From Devosia riboflavina (GTDB taxonomy: Bacteria; Pseudomonadota; Alphaproteobacteria; Rhizobiales; Devosiaceae), in the NCBI RefSeq assembly GCF_000743575.1, contig NZ_JQGC01000033.1:1-64000 (forward strand): DNA of 64,000 nucleotides. Reading direction: 5' to 3'. Both the position numbers and the translations under genes were made by a program. Below the pieces are notes generated by a model that ran no database searches, had not been told where the DNA came from, and was given only the letters and a program-made list of their open reading frames with translations. The stretch's first letter is position 1. Each line of letters starts with the position of its first letter. Below, one piece after another: positions 10,995 through 19,011 of this stretch.

Positions 10995-12163
10995 TGCAGA
11001 TACTCGTCCCAGATATGCGGCGCCTGATCGGGCCGCGCCTTGCTGCTCCGCAGCCAATCGAGATGCCGGCGCGTATGCTGGACCACGTCACGGGCCGTGA
11101 AGGCAGCGTTACCGACAAAACCAGCCCAGGGTGACGAGGCATAGTTCAGCACCGGCGGCACGGGACGGATAGCGCCCGCCGTACCCACCATGCCGGTCTT
11201 GAACTGATGCAACCCGTGGAAACCATCGGTACCGCCGAGGTCATACCATTGTGCGCGCGTATGGTCGCGCAGCCAGCGGATCACATGCCAATGGAGGAAA
11301 TAGCCGGCCCGCAAGGGCAAGGCCTTGTCATTGGTCGCGCCATAGAGATAGACGGCCCGCTCGCCGGCCTTGAAGACCAGCGCGCCGGCCACCGTCTCGC
11401 CTTCGTGGCGCACAAAAAACAGCTCCGGCCGCAACGGCTCGTCGAGCGCCATCAGCGCGTCGAGCGTTTCATAGGCCGAATGATCGGGAAACTGCTTGCG
11501 CTCGGTCATCGAGGCATAAAGCGTCTTGAAGGCCTCGATATCGCCCCCTTGAGCCCATTCGAATTCAAGCCCCGACTTTTCGGCCTTGTTGAGCTGCCGC
11601 CGCCAGGTCTGGTGGAAGCTTTTTCGCAGCTCATCGTCGGAAAGGCGCAGCCTCACCAGATAGCGATTGGGGAACAGCAGCGTCGAACCGCGCCTGAAAC
11701 CGCGCTGGCGCAGCGCCAGATAGCCGCGGTTGATTTCCTCGGGCGAGGCATGCAGCAGGACCGACAACATCATGCCGCGCTTTTCCGCATAGTCTTCGGC
11801 GAGACGCTCGACCATGGCCGAGCGGAGCGCGTCAGCATCCGGCCCATTGGTCGAAGCGAGCATGGGCGCCCATTTCACCACGGCCATCTTGCTCAGCCGC
11901 AGCGGCAAGGGTTGGATCATGACCAGCGCGCCGCCCACAACCGTGTTGCCGCGCTGAAAGACAACCGGCTCCTGGCTCACGCCCGGCCAGCGGGTGGAGG
12001 CAAAAGCATGCATCTGCTCCTGGCAGACTTCATCGAAACCGCCGATGAGCCTGTCCCATTCGGCGCCGGAAACCTGCCGCGCCACAAGCGCGATGGCATT
12101 GGCGCCGGCAGCCGGAACGGCGGCCCGCGCAGGCTCCATCATCTCCCCGGCAATAACGGACAT
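10991..12163 (-). CDS. FemAB/GNAT-like peptidoglycan- or polysaccharide-associated acyltransferase
   Basis: A 390-residue two-domain GNAT protein of the FemAB-like type. The second domain has SFHQTWRRQLNKAEKSG, LVFKAGERAVYLYGAT and WYDLGGTDGFHGLHQFKTG, the last being the strand-loop common to FemABX and exopolysaccharide-associated FemAB-like proteins. It overlaps the flippase start by 4 bases. I infer an aminoacyl or acyl modification of an envelope polymer that the flippase may export. A 9-bp hairpin ends 7 bases upstream of the ATG. Confidence 0.8.
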   Translation of the reverse strand: MSVIAGEMMEPARAAVPAAGANAIALVARQVSGAEWDRLIGGFDEVCQEQMHAFASTRWPGVSQEPVVFQRGNTVVGGALVMIQPLPLRLSKMAVVKWAPMLASTNGPDADALRSAMVERLAEDYAEKRGMMLSVLLHASPEEINRGYLALRQRGFRRGSTLLFPNRYLVRLRLSDDELRKSFHQTWRRQLNKAEKSGLEFEWAQGGDIEAFKTLYASMTERKQFPDHSAYETLDALMALDEPLRPELFFVRHEGETVAGALVFKAGERAVYLYGATNDKALPLRAGYFLHWHVIRWLRDHTRAQWYDLGGTDGFHGLHQFKTGMVGTAGAIRPVPPVLNYASSPWAGFVGNAAFTARDVVQHTRRHLDWLRSSKARPDQAPHIWDEYLQ

Positions 12164-12169
12164 GAAAAT

Positions 12170-12194
12170 CCCCGCAGATTGGTCGTCTGCGGGG
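12170..12194 (-). terminator. Hairpin after terC, directly before the FemAB-like start
   Basis: The stem CCCCGCAGA / TCTGCGGGG (9 bp, 7-base loop) is followed on the minus strand by ATTTTC and then the ATG at 12163. It can serve as the terminator of terC, whose stop is ~90 bases upstream, but its GGGG is also the only ribosome-binding sequence for the next gene. Confidence 0.6.
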
Positions 12195-12280
12195 AGGCTA
12201 GTGGTTCGAGGTGAGCAAATTCCTATTTCGCTGCACCAAATGCCTGCAATCGCGGCACTTGGTTAGCGAATGCTCAAGCC

Positions 12281-13000
12281 TTAATGCGCTGCGGCTGCAG
12301 CAGCCGGCGCATGCGGCGTGTAGAGGAACGGGATTTCCGGAATGGTGAAGAACGCCCCAGCACCCTCGAGCACCATGCGGATGGCGACGAAGAGGATGAT
12401 GAGGAGACCAATCCAGGCAATCCAGCGGAAGCGATGCAGCAGGCGGGCGATGAAGGTCGCCGCAACGCCCATCATCACGACGGAGAGCGCCAGGCCGAAG
12501 ATTAGCGCCTCAAAATGGTGCTGCGCCGCGCCAGCCACGGCCAGAACGTTGTCGAGCGACATGGAAACGTCGGCGATGATGATCTGGGTGACCGCCTGGC
12601 GCAGCGTCTTGCGCGGCGCCTTGCCGGCGACAGTGCCGTCGGCATTGAGATCATGCCCGGCCAGGGCCTCGGTTGCTTCGCCCTCTTCCTCGTCGGAAAC
12701 GGTCAGCTCGCGATACATCTTCCAGCAGACCCACAGCAGCAGGACGCCGCCGGCGATCAGCAGGCCGCCGCCAAGCGACAGCAACTGGGTGGTGATCAGC
12801 GCAAAGCCGATGCGCAGCACGGTGGCCGCAGCAATACCCACGAGGATAGCCTTGCGGCGCAGGTCAGAAGGAAGTCCGGCAGCGGCGAGGCCGATGACGA
12901 CAGCATTGTCTCCCGCCAGCACCAGATCGATGAGAATGACCTGAAGCAGCGAGCTGAAGAAACTCGGATCGATGCCGAACATGAAGGAGGCGCTTTCCAA
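12281..13000 (-). CDS. TerC/YjbE-family integral membrane protein
   Basis: A 239-residue TerC-family membrane protein with about seven helices. It has the two conserved acidic motifs DLVLAGDNAVVIGLAA (~25-40) and ADVSMSLDNVLAVAG, which line the proposed metal site. Family members are linked to manganese export and to metalation of secreted enzymes. The likely start is the TTG at 13000 with AGAAGA 10 bases upstream; the ATG at 12982 lacks a ribosome-binding site. A terminator inside its leader, 120-150 bases upstream, suggests regulated read-through. Confidence 0.85.
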   Translation of the reverse strand: MESASFMFGIDPSFFSSLLQVILIDLVLAGDNAVVIGLAAAGLPSDLRRKAILVGIAAATVLRIGFALITTQLLSLGGGLLIAGGVLLLWVCWKMYRELTVSDEEEGEATEALAGHDLNADGTVAGKAPRKTLRQAVTQIIIADVSMSLDNVLAVAGAAQHHFEALIFGLALSVVMMGVAATFIARLLHRFRWIAWIGLLIILFVAIRMVLEGAGAFFTIPEIPFLYTPHAPAAAAAAH

Positions 13001-13122
13001 TCAGAAAAATCTTCTGCGGCTATACGATGCCTGATGGAAGGAAGAAAGCGCCTGTTCCGTAAACAATTGGGATAGTTGTGCGCGGGGCCGACATTTGATC
13101 TCGCAGCCCCGCACAGCGCAGC

Positions 13123-13153
13123 AAAAAGCCCCGGTAGCGCTTGCTGCCGGGGC
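13123..13153 (-). terminator. Terminator inside the terC leader (candidate attenuator)
   Basis: On the minus strand GCCCCGGCAGC / GCTACCGGGGC (11 bp, one mismatch, AAGC loop) is followed by CTTTTTGC. No minus-strand gene ends here; terC begins 123 bases downstream, so the hairpin sits in its leader. A second GC stem (13082-13112) follows. I could not match the leader to the manganese yybP-ykoY consensus. Confidence 0.7.
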
Positions 13154-13278
13154 CTTTGTTGTCGACGTTGATATGTTTCCATCTCGTATCGACACTTGAA
13201 CAACGTGCCGCCCACCGGATCGTTCCACCTCCCTGTCGATTTTTCTCCCCACCCAGCGCGCACAGCCGTCCAACAAAC

Positions 13279-13325
13279 TTTAGAATGAATCTAAGAAAAG
13301 CGCTTGCAGTCTGGATTCATTCTAA
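13279..13325. promoter_or_regulatory. Iron-box-like operator pair (12-bp perfect inverted repeat)
   Basis: TTAGAATGAATC (13280-13291) and GATTCATTCTAA (13314-13325) are perfect inverted copies 22 bases apart, roughly three helical turns centre to centre. The left site, TTTAGAATGAATCTAAG (13279-13295), matches 12 of 14 fixed positions of the Irr iron-control element TTTAGAAnnnTTCTAAA. It lies between the terC leader and the 4-Cys protein gene. Binding by Irr is inference. Confidence 0.55.
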
Positions 13326-13394
13326 TCTATTCTCGCTAACAGGTTGAGATCACTAGATTTCATGATTTCAAAAGTCGAGTTTACGGAGCGACCA

Positions 13395-13580
13395 ATGACC
13401 ACTTCCGCCGCCACCACCTGCACCTCCTGCGTGTTCTTCGAAGACAAGGCCGCTGCCAATGCCGGCGTGTGCCGCGCCCATCCGCCGGTCCCCTCCTCCG
13501 CCTCGGAAAAGCCGGCCGCGGTGTGGCCGACGGTCAAGAATGACGACTGGTGCGGTCAGCACACGGCCGGTCGCCAGTAA
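13395..13580 (+). CDS. Small four-cysteine protein (HiPIP-like/zinc-ribbon-like), uncharacterised
   Basis: A 61-residue protein whose start at 13395 is supported by GGAG 7 bases upstream; an earlier in-frame Met lies inside the promoter region. The four Cys are arranged CTSCVFF ... GVCRAHPP ... DDWCGQH. Small proteins with this CxxC-x(n)-C-x(n)-WCG pattern are widespread and unassigned; they resemble the Fe-S-binding small subunits of benzylsuccinate-type enzymes. It follows an iron-box-like operator and ends in its own terminator, so it is monocistronic. Confidence 0.75.
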   Translation: MTTSAATTCTSCVFFEDKAAANAGVCRAHPPVPSSASEKPAAVWPTVKNDDWCGQHTAGRQ

Positions 13581-13599
13581 GCGCCAGAACCTCACGACA

Positions 13600-13627
13600 A
13601 AGCCCCGCACATGCGGGGCTTTTTTTG
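13600..13627 (+). terminator. Rho-independent terminator of the 4-Cys protein gene
   Basis: The stem AGCCCCGCA / TGCGGGGCT is followed by a run of seven T about 20 bases after the stop codon. Confidence 0.92.
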
Positions 13628-13645
13628 TGTCCGCAAGCCCGGTCC

Positions 13646-13683
13646 CAAAAGCAAAACAGGCGCCGCTGGTTGGCGGCACCCTG
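13646..13683 (-). terminator. Terminator of tRNA-Lys copy 1
   Basis: On the minus strand an imperfect CAGGGTGCCGC / GCGGCGCCTG stem is followed by TTTTGCTTTTGG, about 30 bases beyond the tRNA 3' end. Confidence 0.75.
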
Positions 13684-13711
13684 TTTTAAGGCTTTGTATT
13701 TCTTGAAACTT

Positions 13712-13787
<76 letters not shown>

Positions 13788-13843
13788 GTCTCTAGGGACC
13801 GGCACCAAAGTGGCGCCTCTCTAGCAAGCGACTTTTCGGCTGT

Positions 13844-13900
13844 CTAGAGCGTTTTCAAGAAAAGTGGTCGCCGGTTTTCTGCTTCGAAAACGCGACAAAG
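13844..13900. repeat. Short palindromic element between the two tRNA-Lys genes
   Basis: GCGTTTTC (13849-13856) and GAAAACGC (13886-13893) flank AGAAAAGTGGTCGCCGGTTT-like sequence. TAGAGCGTTTTC...GAAAACGCGAC elements are abundant intergenic repeats in Rhizobiales. The equivalent position beside tRNA copy 2 lacks it. Confidence 0.75.
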
Positions 13901-13950
13901 GATGTCGGTTTCTCCGACTATCCTCGGCTCGTCTGAGAGGCAGAAACGAC

Positions 13951-13974
13951 AGAGGCGACCCGAAGGTCGCCTCT
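13951..13974 (-). terminator. Terminator of tRNA-Lys copy 2
   Basis: A 10-bp perfect stem AGAGGCGACC / GGTCGCCTCT with a tetraloop is followed on the minus strand by GTCGTTTCTG, a weak T tract, 28 bases beyond the tRNA. Confidence 0.65.
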
Positions 13975-14001
13975 CGTAGTCCTTGTAAACAAGGAAGACT
14001 T

Positions 14002-14077
<76 letters not shown>

Positions 14078-14261
14078 GTCTTAGGAAGACCGGCACCAAA
14101 GTGGCGCCTCTCTACCAACTGACTTTTCGACTGTCTAGCCCGTTTCGTCACAAAATGTGGATAAGCTTCTGGGATCCTTGTGGATCGCCCCTCCTGCGGC
14201 GCGACCGGGCGCCGCAACAGATCGTGATGCCTCCCGGCGCATCGGGCGGGAGAGCAGACTT

Positions 14262-14459
14262 CTACGAGCGCAGGTGCCTATAGGCGTTCAATTCGAAGAC
14301 ATTGTCGCGCGGCTCGGGCTCTTCAGGCCGGAAATCGTCCATCAGGCCGATCGTCCGCTCGATGATGTGACGCAATTGGCGAGATTGCTGGTCGGCGCCT
14401 TGCAGGATAACCGCAGCGCGCTGCAAATGGTCACGAGCAAGCAAATAGGTCGGGTTCAC
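14262..14459 (-). CDS. Small conserved-looking hypothetical protein
   Basis: A 65-residue soluble, charged protein with an amphipathic helix (ARDHLQRAAVILQGADQQSR) and an acidic Pro-rich stretch (DDFRPEEPEPRDN). It starts at GTG 14459, supported by AAAGGAG ending 6 bases upstream, which is one of the best ribosome-binding sites in the area. No Cys, no membrane segment and no recognised family. It reads toward the tRNA-Lys pair. Confidence 0.65.
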   Translation of the reverse strand: MNPTYLLARDHLQRAAVILQGADQQSRQLRHIIERTIGLMDDFRPEEPEPRDNVFELNAYRHLRS

Positions 14460-14728
14460 TTTTGCTCCTTTCTATACGGCTTAAGGGGAATCGGCGCATG
14501 AACAAGGGTGAACGCGCATAGTTGTCGGCTACTTGCTGACTTGCCTGCGATTTAGTTCAAATGCCATGGACCGGGAACGCCGCCCCGAGAGCCCCGGCCC
14601 AAGGGGCTCTGCCGGTTTTGAACACCTAATCTGGCTGTTGAGAACTTCCCCGCCTTCGCCCCGATCTCCGCTGGCACGGCCGCACAGATGCGCTAAAACG
14701 GAGCTGCACCTCTTGTCGGAGCCGTCAA

Positions 14729-15841
14729 TTGCCTCTGCCCGAACTCACGGAAATCGCCGAAAAACTGCCGGAAACCGTTCCTTTCGTCGGCCCGGAGGCC
14801 ATCGAGCGCAAGACCGGGGTGAAGATTCGGGCCCGAATCGGCGCCAACGAATCCGGCTTCGGCCCCAGCCCCAAAGTTCTGGCCGCCATTCGCGAGGCCG
14901 CCGAGGGCATCTGGAAATATCCCGACCCCGAAAATTACGAGCTCCGCGTCGCTCTCGCTAACTTCCACGGCATCGCGCCTGACGAAGTCACCATCGGCGA
15001 AGGGGTCGATGGCCTGATGGGCCTGATCGTGCGCCTCTTCATGGAACCGGGCGACGTGCTGCTGACCTCGCTCGGCGCCTATCCGACGCTCAACTATCAC
15101 GTCGTCGGCCATGGCGGCCGTCTGGAATTCGTGCCCTATCAGGGCGCCCACGAGGACCTCGCCGCCCTCGCCGAAGCCGCCCAGCGCCTGAAGCCGCGCA
15201 TCGTCTATGTCGCTAACCCCGACAATCCCATGGGCTCCTATTGGCCCGCGGCCGACATCGAAAAATTCATCGCCGCCGTGCCCGACGAAACCCTCATCAT
15301 GCTCGACGAGGCCTATGGCGAACTGGCGCCCGACGACGCCCTGCCGCCCATCGATACCAGCAAGGGCAATCTCCTGCGCCTCAGGAGCTTTTCAAAAGCC
15401 TATGGCCTTGCCGGCATCCGCGTCGGCTATGCCATCGGCCCGAAAAAATTCATCGGCGCCTTCAACCGCGTGCGCAACCATTTTGGTGTCAATCGCCTCG
15501 CCCAGGCTGCCGCCATGGCCGCGCTGGCCGATCAGGACTATCTGCGTGAGGCGAAAGCCAACATCGCCGCCGCCCGGGAGCGTATTGCCCGGATTGCGCG
15601 GGACAATGGCCTTACTGCCCTGCCCTCCGCCACCAATTTCGTCGCGGTCGATTGTGGCCGCGATGGCGACTATGCCACGAAAATCCTCGAGCAACTCGCC
15701 CTGCTCGGCGTCTTCATCCGCAAGCCCGGCACGCCGGGGCTCGACAAGCACATCCGCATCAGCGTCGGCCCGGAGGCCGACATGGCCCTCCTCGCCGAAT
15801 CCCTGCCCAAGGCCATTCGCGCCGCTCAGGGCGGCGCATGA
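14729..15841 (+). CDS. Pyridoxal-phosphate aminotransferase, histidinol-phosphate aminotransferase-like
   Basis: A 370-residue fold-type I aminotransferase. GANESGFGPSPKVL is the HisC-type N-terminal substrate segment, ANPDNPMGS binds the cofactor, and the Schiff-base Lys is in LRSFSKAYGLAGIRVGYA. It starts at TTG 14729 with GGAG 7 bases upstream; no ATG fits. The closest activity is histidinol-phosphate aminotransferase, but rhizobial second copies often act on aromatic amino acids, and no other his genes are nearby. The 3' end overlaps the convergent EEP gene by 16 bases. Confidence 0.85.
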   Translation: MPLPELTEIAEKLPETVPFVGPEAIERKTGVKIRARIGANESGFGPSPKVLAAIREAAEGIWKYPDPENYELRVALANFHGIAPDEVTIGEGVDGLMGLIVRLFMEPGDVLLTSLGAYPTLNYHVVGHGGRLEFVPYQGAHEDLAALAEAAQRLKPRIVYVANPDNPMGSYWPAADIEKFIAAVPDETLIMLDEAYGELAPDDALPPIDTSKGNLLRLRSFSKAYGLAGIRVGYAIGPKKFIGAFNRVRNHFGVNRLAQAAAMAALADQDYLREAKANIAAARERIARIARDNGLTALPSATNFVAVDCGRDGDYATKILEQLALLGVFIRKPGTPGLDKHIRISVGPEADMALLAESLPKAIRAAQGGA

Positions 15842-16773
15842 AAGCCAATCCGTGCGAGGAGATAGCGATGGTTGGAACCATGGCTATCGGCACCCGCTGA
15901 CACGTCGAGAATACGCGCGTCGCCCCGCGTAAAAATATTGTCGATGGGCACGCCAAGCGGCCCCAGTTCCACCGGCCACGTCGCCGGGTAAGTCGGCCCG
16001 GGCACAAGGTTTTGCGCCCGCCCCAGCCAGGCGACCGGCGCGGTCCAGAGAGCCGAGTTGAAATCGCCCGACAGCACTACCGGCCCCTCGATTTGAGCCA
16101 GCGTGTAGCGCAGATAGCCCAGCTCCTGCAGCGAAGCCTCGTCGAAATAGGGTTTTGAGAGGTGAATTCCAACCACTGTGAGATCAACGCCGTCGATGCT
16201 CATCGGCGCCACTACCAGTCTCGAGCGCCGGAAAGGCGGAATTTCCAGCACCTTCCCATCCACGATAGGATGGCGAGAAAACAGCGAAATATCGCAGGTC
16301 GCCACCCGATCGCAGCCCAACCGATAGGGCAAGGCCGCCTCGATCTGCGGGATATATTCGACGACGCCCGGCGTCTCCATGATCAGCGCCACATCGGGCG
16401 CCGTAGCGACGATGAAATCGACCGCCTCGCTGGCCGTGCGATTGCCGCTCAGCACATTGTAGTTGAGGAAGCTCATTTCAGCCCGCAGCGCGCCGACCGG
16501 CTCATTCCGCCGCGCCTGGAACTCCCAGACGTAGTAGGCGCCATGGGCGAAAGCGACGGCAAGCACAGCCATGAACAGCAGCGCCCGCCACCTGGCGCCG
16601 AACAACACCATGAACAAGGCGAGCACCAGTCCCAACCCCACGAGATGAAACCGCAGGGTCTGCAACAAAAGTTCGCCGGGCAGACCCGGCGTAACCGACG
16701 TGATGACGAGAATGATGGCGAGCACGCCGCCAAGGGCAAGGACCGCGCCTCGATATTCCGCTTTGCTCCACAT
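15826..16773 (-). CDS. Membrane-anchored endonuclease/exonuclease/phosphatase-family protein
   Basis: A 315-residue protein with three N-terminal membrane helices (to ~residue 90), then an EEP domain. LNYNVLSGN, the catalytic GDFNSALW and the C-terminal DSHGSNHRYLLA correspond to the family's metal and His/Asp motifs. Proteins with this layout are usually annotated hypothetical EEP proteins; their substrate may be nucleic acid or a phospholipid in the periplasm. It converges with the aminotransferase gene. Confidence 0.82.
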   Translation of the reverse strand: MWSKAEYRGAVLALGGVLAIILVITSVTPGLPGELLLQTLRFHLVGLGLVLALFMVLFGARWRALLFMAVLAVAFAHGAYYVWEFQARRNEPVGALRAEMSFLNYNVLSGNRTASEAVDFIVATAPDVALIMETPGVVEYIPQIEAALPYRLGCDRVATCDISLFSRHPIVDGKVLEIPPFRRSRLVVAPMSIDGVDLTVVGIHLSKPYFDEASLQELGYLRYTLAQIEGPVVLSGDFNSALWTAPVAWLGRAQNLVPGPTYPATWPVELGPLGVPIDNIFTRGDARILDVSAGADSHGSNHRYLLARIGFHAPP

Positions 16774-16801
16774 GCCGCTCTCTCGCGCTGGTCGGAACAG
16801 G

Positions 16802-17251
16802 CTAGAGCAGCTTCCTCATTTGGATGCAAGACAGCGGACTGTTCACGAGCTCGCTGGGGTCCCATTCGAACGGTTCCCAACCCGTCTTTTCGTAAAAGCC
16901 CAACGCGGTCTCGACGGCATTGACGAGCAGAGTGTGAACACCAAGCACACGCGCCTCTTCGGTCACCAACGCTTCCATGACCCGCCCATGTCCTCGCTTT
17001 TGCTCCGAAGCCGTGATCGCCACAAGCCGGACCGCAGCCCGGCCGCCTCCGAACAAATCGAGTCGCACCGTACCCAGCGCCTGCCCATTCCGTTTCAGCA
17101 GAAACGGATGAGCGAACTCAGCACGATCGAGCGGGTGGTTCTCATCGTAAATACCGAAGCGCCCCCGCGCTTCGAACAGCTCGACCCGGCGAATGGCGTG
17201 AAAATCAGCCCAATCCGCCGGATCGACAACTCTAACTAGCTCATAGCCCAT
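16802..17251 (-). CDS. GNAT-family N-acetyltransferase
   Basis: A 149-residue single-domain GNAT. The acetyl-CoA loop is EQKRGHGRVM (motif A, Q/RxxGxG/A) and the last motif is VETALGFYEKTGWEPF. The start at 17251 (MGYELVRV) follows GAGGGGAAGGG; a longer frame would add a low-complexity Arg/Gly stretch. The substrate is unknown. It lies downstream of leuA's 3' end only by position; the genes are not obviously coupled. Confidence 0.88.
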   Translation of the reverse strand: MGYELVRVVDPADWADFHAIRRVELFEARGRFGIYDENHPLDRAEFAHPFLLKRNGQALGTVRLDLFGGGRAAVRLVAITASEQKRGHGRVMEALVTEEARVLGVHTLLVNAVETALGFYEKTGWEPFEWDPSELVNSPLSCIQMRKLL

Positions 17252-17325
17252 CGCACGCCCTTCCCCTCGGCCGTGCCGCCCAGAAGCACCGGGGCGGCAT
17301 CGAGCTTGCAATCAGGACGGCGAGT

Positions 17326-18888
17326 TTAGCCGGCCAGCGCGCCCTGCGCCGAGGCGCCACGTTCGATCATCACGCGGTTGAGCGCATTGAGATAGGCACG
17401 AGCCGAGGCCACCAGGGTGTCGGGCTCCGCCGCATTGCCCGAGGCAATCCGGCCATTCATTTCGAGACGCACATGGGCCGAAGCCTGCGCGTCGGTGCCG
17501 CCGGTCACGCCATCGACGGCATAGAGCACCAGATGTGGATCCTGCCCCGAAGCTTCCTTGATGGCGTTGAAGATCGCATCGACCGACCCCGTTCCCTCAT
17601 AGGAGACAGTGGTCTCGACGCCATCAATCGTCACCACCAGGTTACACTTGTGCACGCCGCCGGTCTTCGAAACGACTTCCATGTCGACCAGCTTGATCCG
17701 GTCGCCGACGGAGCCGACTTCGTCGTCCACCAGCGCGATGATATCGGCGTCATAGACGTGCTTCTTGCGGTCAGCCAGGTCCTTGAAGCGCTGGAACGCT
17801 TCCTGGAAGGCATTGTCGCCCAGCTCGTAGCCCAGTTCCTTGAGCTTATCCTTGAAGGCGGCGCGGCCCGAATGCTTGCCCATCACCAAGGTGGTTTCCT
17901 TGATGCCGACGCTGGCCGGGGTCATGATTTCATAGGTCTCGGCATTCTTGAGCATGCCATCCTGATGGATGCCGCTTTCATGCGCGAAAGCATTCTTGCC
18001 CACGATGGCCTTGTTGTACTGCACCGGGAAATTCGACGCGGCCGATACGATGCGGCTGGCGCGCGAGAGCTGGGTCGTCTCGATCTCGGTGAAGAACGGC
18101 ATGGCATCGCCGCGGGTCCGCAGCGCCATTACCACTTCTTCCAGCGCGGCATTGCCGGCGCGTTCGCCCAGACCATTGATGGTGCATTCGATCTGCCGCG
18201 CACCACCGGCCACACCGGCCAGCGAATTGGCGACGGCCATGCCCAAGTCGTCGTGGCAGTGTACCGAGAAAATCGCCTTGTCAGCATTCGGCACGCTTTC
18301 GATGATGGTCTTGAACATGCGGAAGTGCTCTTCCGGCACCGCATAGCCCACCGTATCGGGCAGGTTGATCGTCGTCGCGCCGGCCTTGATGGCAGTATCG
18401 ACGCAGCGCTTCAGAAATTCGAGCGGCGTGCGGGTCGCGTCCATAGCCGACCATTCGACGTCATCGACCAGATTGCGCGCCTGCGCCACCGTGCGGGCGA
18501 TGATCTCGATCACCTCGTCCTCGGTCTTCTTCATCTGGTGGGCCAGATGGATCGGCGAGGTCGAAACGAAAGTGTGGATGCGGCCCTTGCGAGCGTGGCG
18601 AACCGCCTCGCCTGCCCGGTCGATATCCGCGGTGATGGCGCGGGCCAAACCAGCCACGGTCGCATTCTTCACCTGCTTGGCGACGGCAACGACGGCCTCG
18701 AAGTCGCCATTGGAAGCAATCGGGAAACCGGCTTCGATGATATCGACGCCCATTTCGTCGAGCGCGTCGGCAACCTGCAGCTTTTCTTCCAGCGTCATGG
18801 TCGCGCCGGGCGATTGCTCGCCGTCACGCAGCGTGGTGTCGAAGATGAAGACGCGTTCTTTGTTGCTGTTGGAAGCAGTAGAGGTCAT
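17326..18888 (-). CDS. leuA: 2-Isopropylmalate synthase
   Basis: A 520-residue enzyme condensing acetyl-CoA and 2-ketoisovalerate, the first committed step of leucine synthesis. The N-terminal TIM barrel has DTTLRDGEQSPG and the metal-binding HCHDDLGMAVAN; the C-terminal domain (from ~residue 390) is the leucine-sensing allosteric module. The start at 18888 is set by AGGAAAG 9 bases upstream. A 41-codon Leu-rich ORF and a large stem-loop lie in the leader, suggesting leucine-dependent control. Confidence 0.97.
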   Translation of the reverse strand: MTSTASNSNKERVFIFDTTLRDGEQSPGATMTLEEKLQVADALDEMGVDIIEAGFPIASNGDFEAVVAVAKQVKNATVAGLARAITADIDRAGEAVRHARKGRIHTFVSTSPIHLAHQMKKTEDEVIEIIARTVAQARNLVDDVEWSAMDATRTPLEFLKRCVDTAIKAGATTINLPDTVGYAVPEEHFRMFKTIIESVPNADKAIFSVHCHDDLGMAVANSLAGVAGGARQIECTINGLGERAGNAALEEVVMALRTRGDAMPFFTEIETTQLSRASRIVSAASNFPVQYNKAIVGKNAFAHESGIHQDGMLKNAETYEIMTPASVGIKETTLVMGKHSGRAAFKDKLKELGYELGDNAFQEAFQRFKDLADRKKHVYDADIIALVDDEVGSVGDRIKLVDMEVVSKTGGVHKCNLVVTIDGVETTVSYEGTGSVDAIFNAIKEASGQDPHLVLYAVDGVTGGTDAQASAHVRLEMNGRIASGNAAEPDTLVASARAYLNALNRVMIERGASAQGALAG

Positions 18889-18966
18889 TTCAGGCACTTT
18901 CCTATCGGCCCCGAGGCAATGGCTCGCTGGACCGGACATGTTTCGATGTTCGGTTTATGGCGATAT

Positions 18967-19011
18967 CCCCTGACGACCCGCTCGCTAATCCGAGCTGCCG
19001 GTGATCAGGGG
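18967..19011 (-). promoter_or_regulatory. Stem-loop overlapping the stop of the Leu-rich ORF upstream of leuA
   Basis: CCCCTGA (18967-18973) pairs with TCAGGGG (19005-19011) and encloses an inner GCTCG / CGAGC stem. The outer arm includes the ORF's TGA. No T run follows, so this is not a standard terminator; it could respond to ribosome position on the small ORF. Confidence 0.5.

Noticed and set aside
13082..13280. Manganese (yybP-ykoY) riboswitch upstream of terC
   Set aside because: The gene family makes it attractive, but I could not find the conserved L1/L3 sequences of that motif, so only the terminator is reported.
14588..14610. Terminator in the gap before the aminotransferase gene
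   Set aside because: AGAGCCCC/GGGGCTCT forms a stem, but no gene ends here on the plus strand and no T run follows directly.
14533..14961. 142-codon plus-strand ORF before the aminotransferase
   Set aside because: It overlaps the well-supported aminotransferase start in another frame and is Arg/Pro/Ser-rich without a ribosome-binding site.
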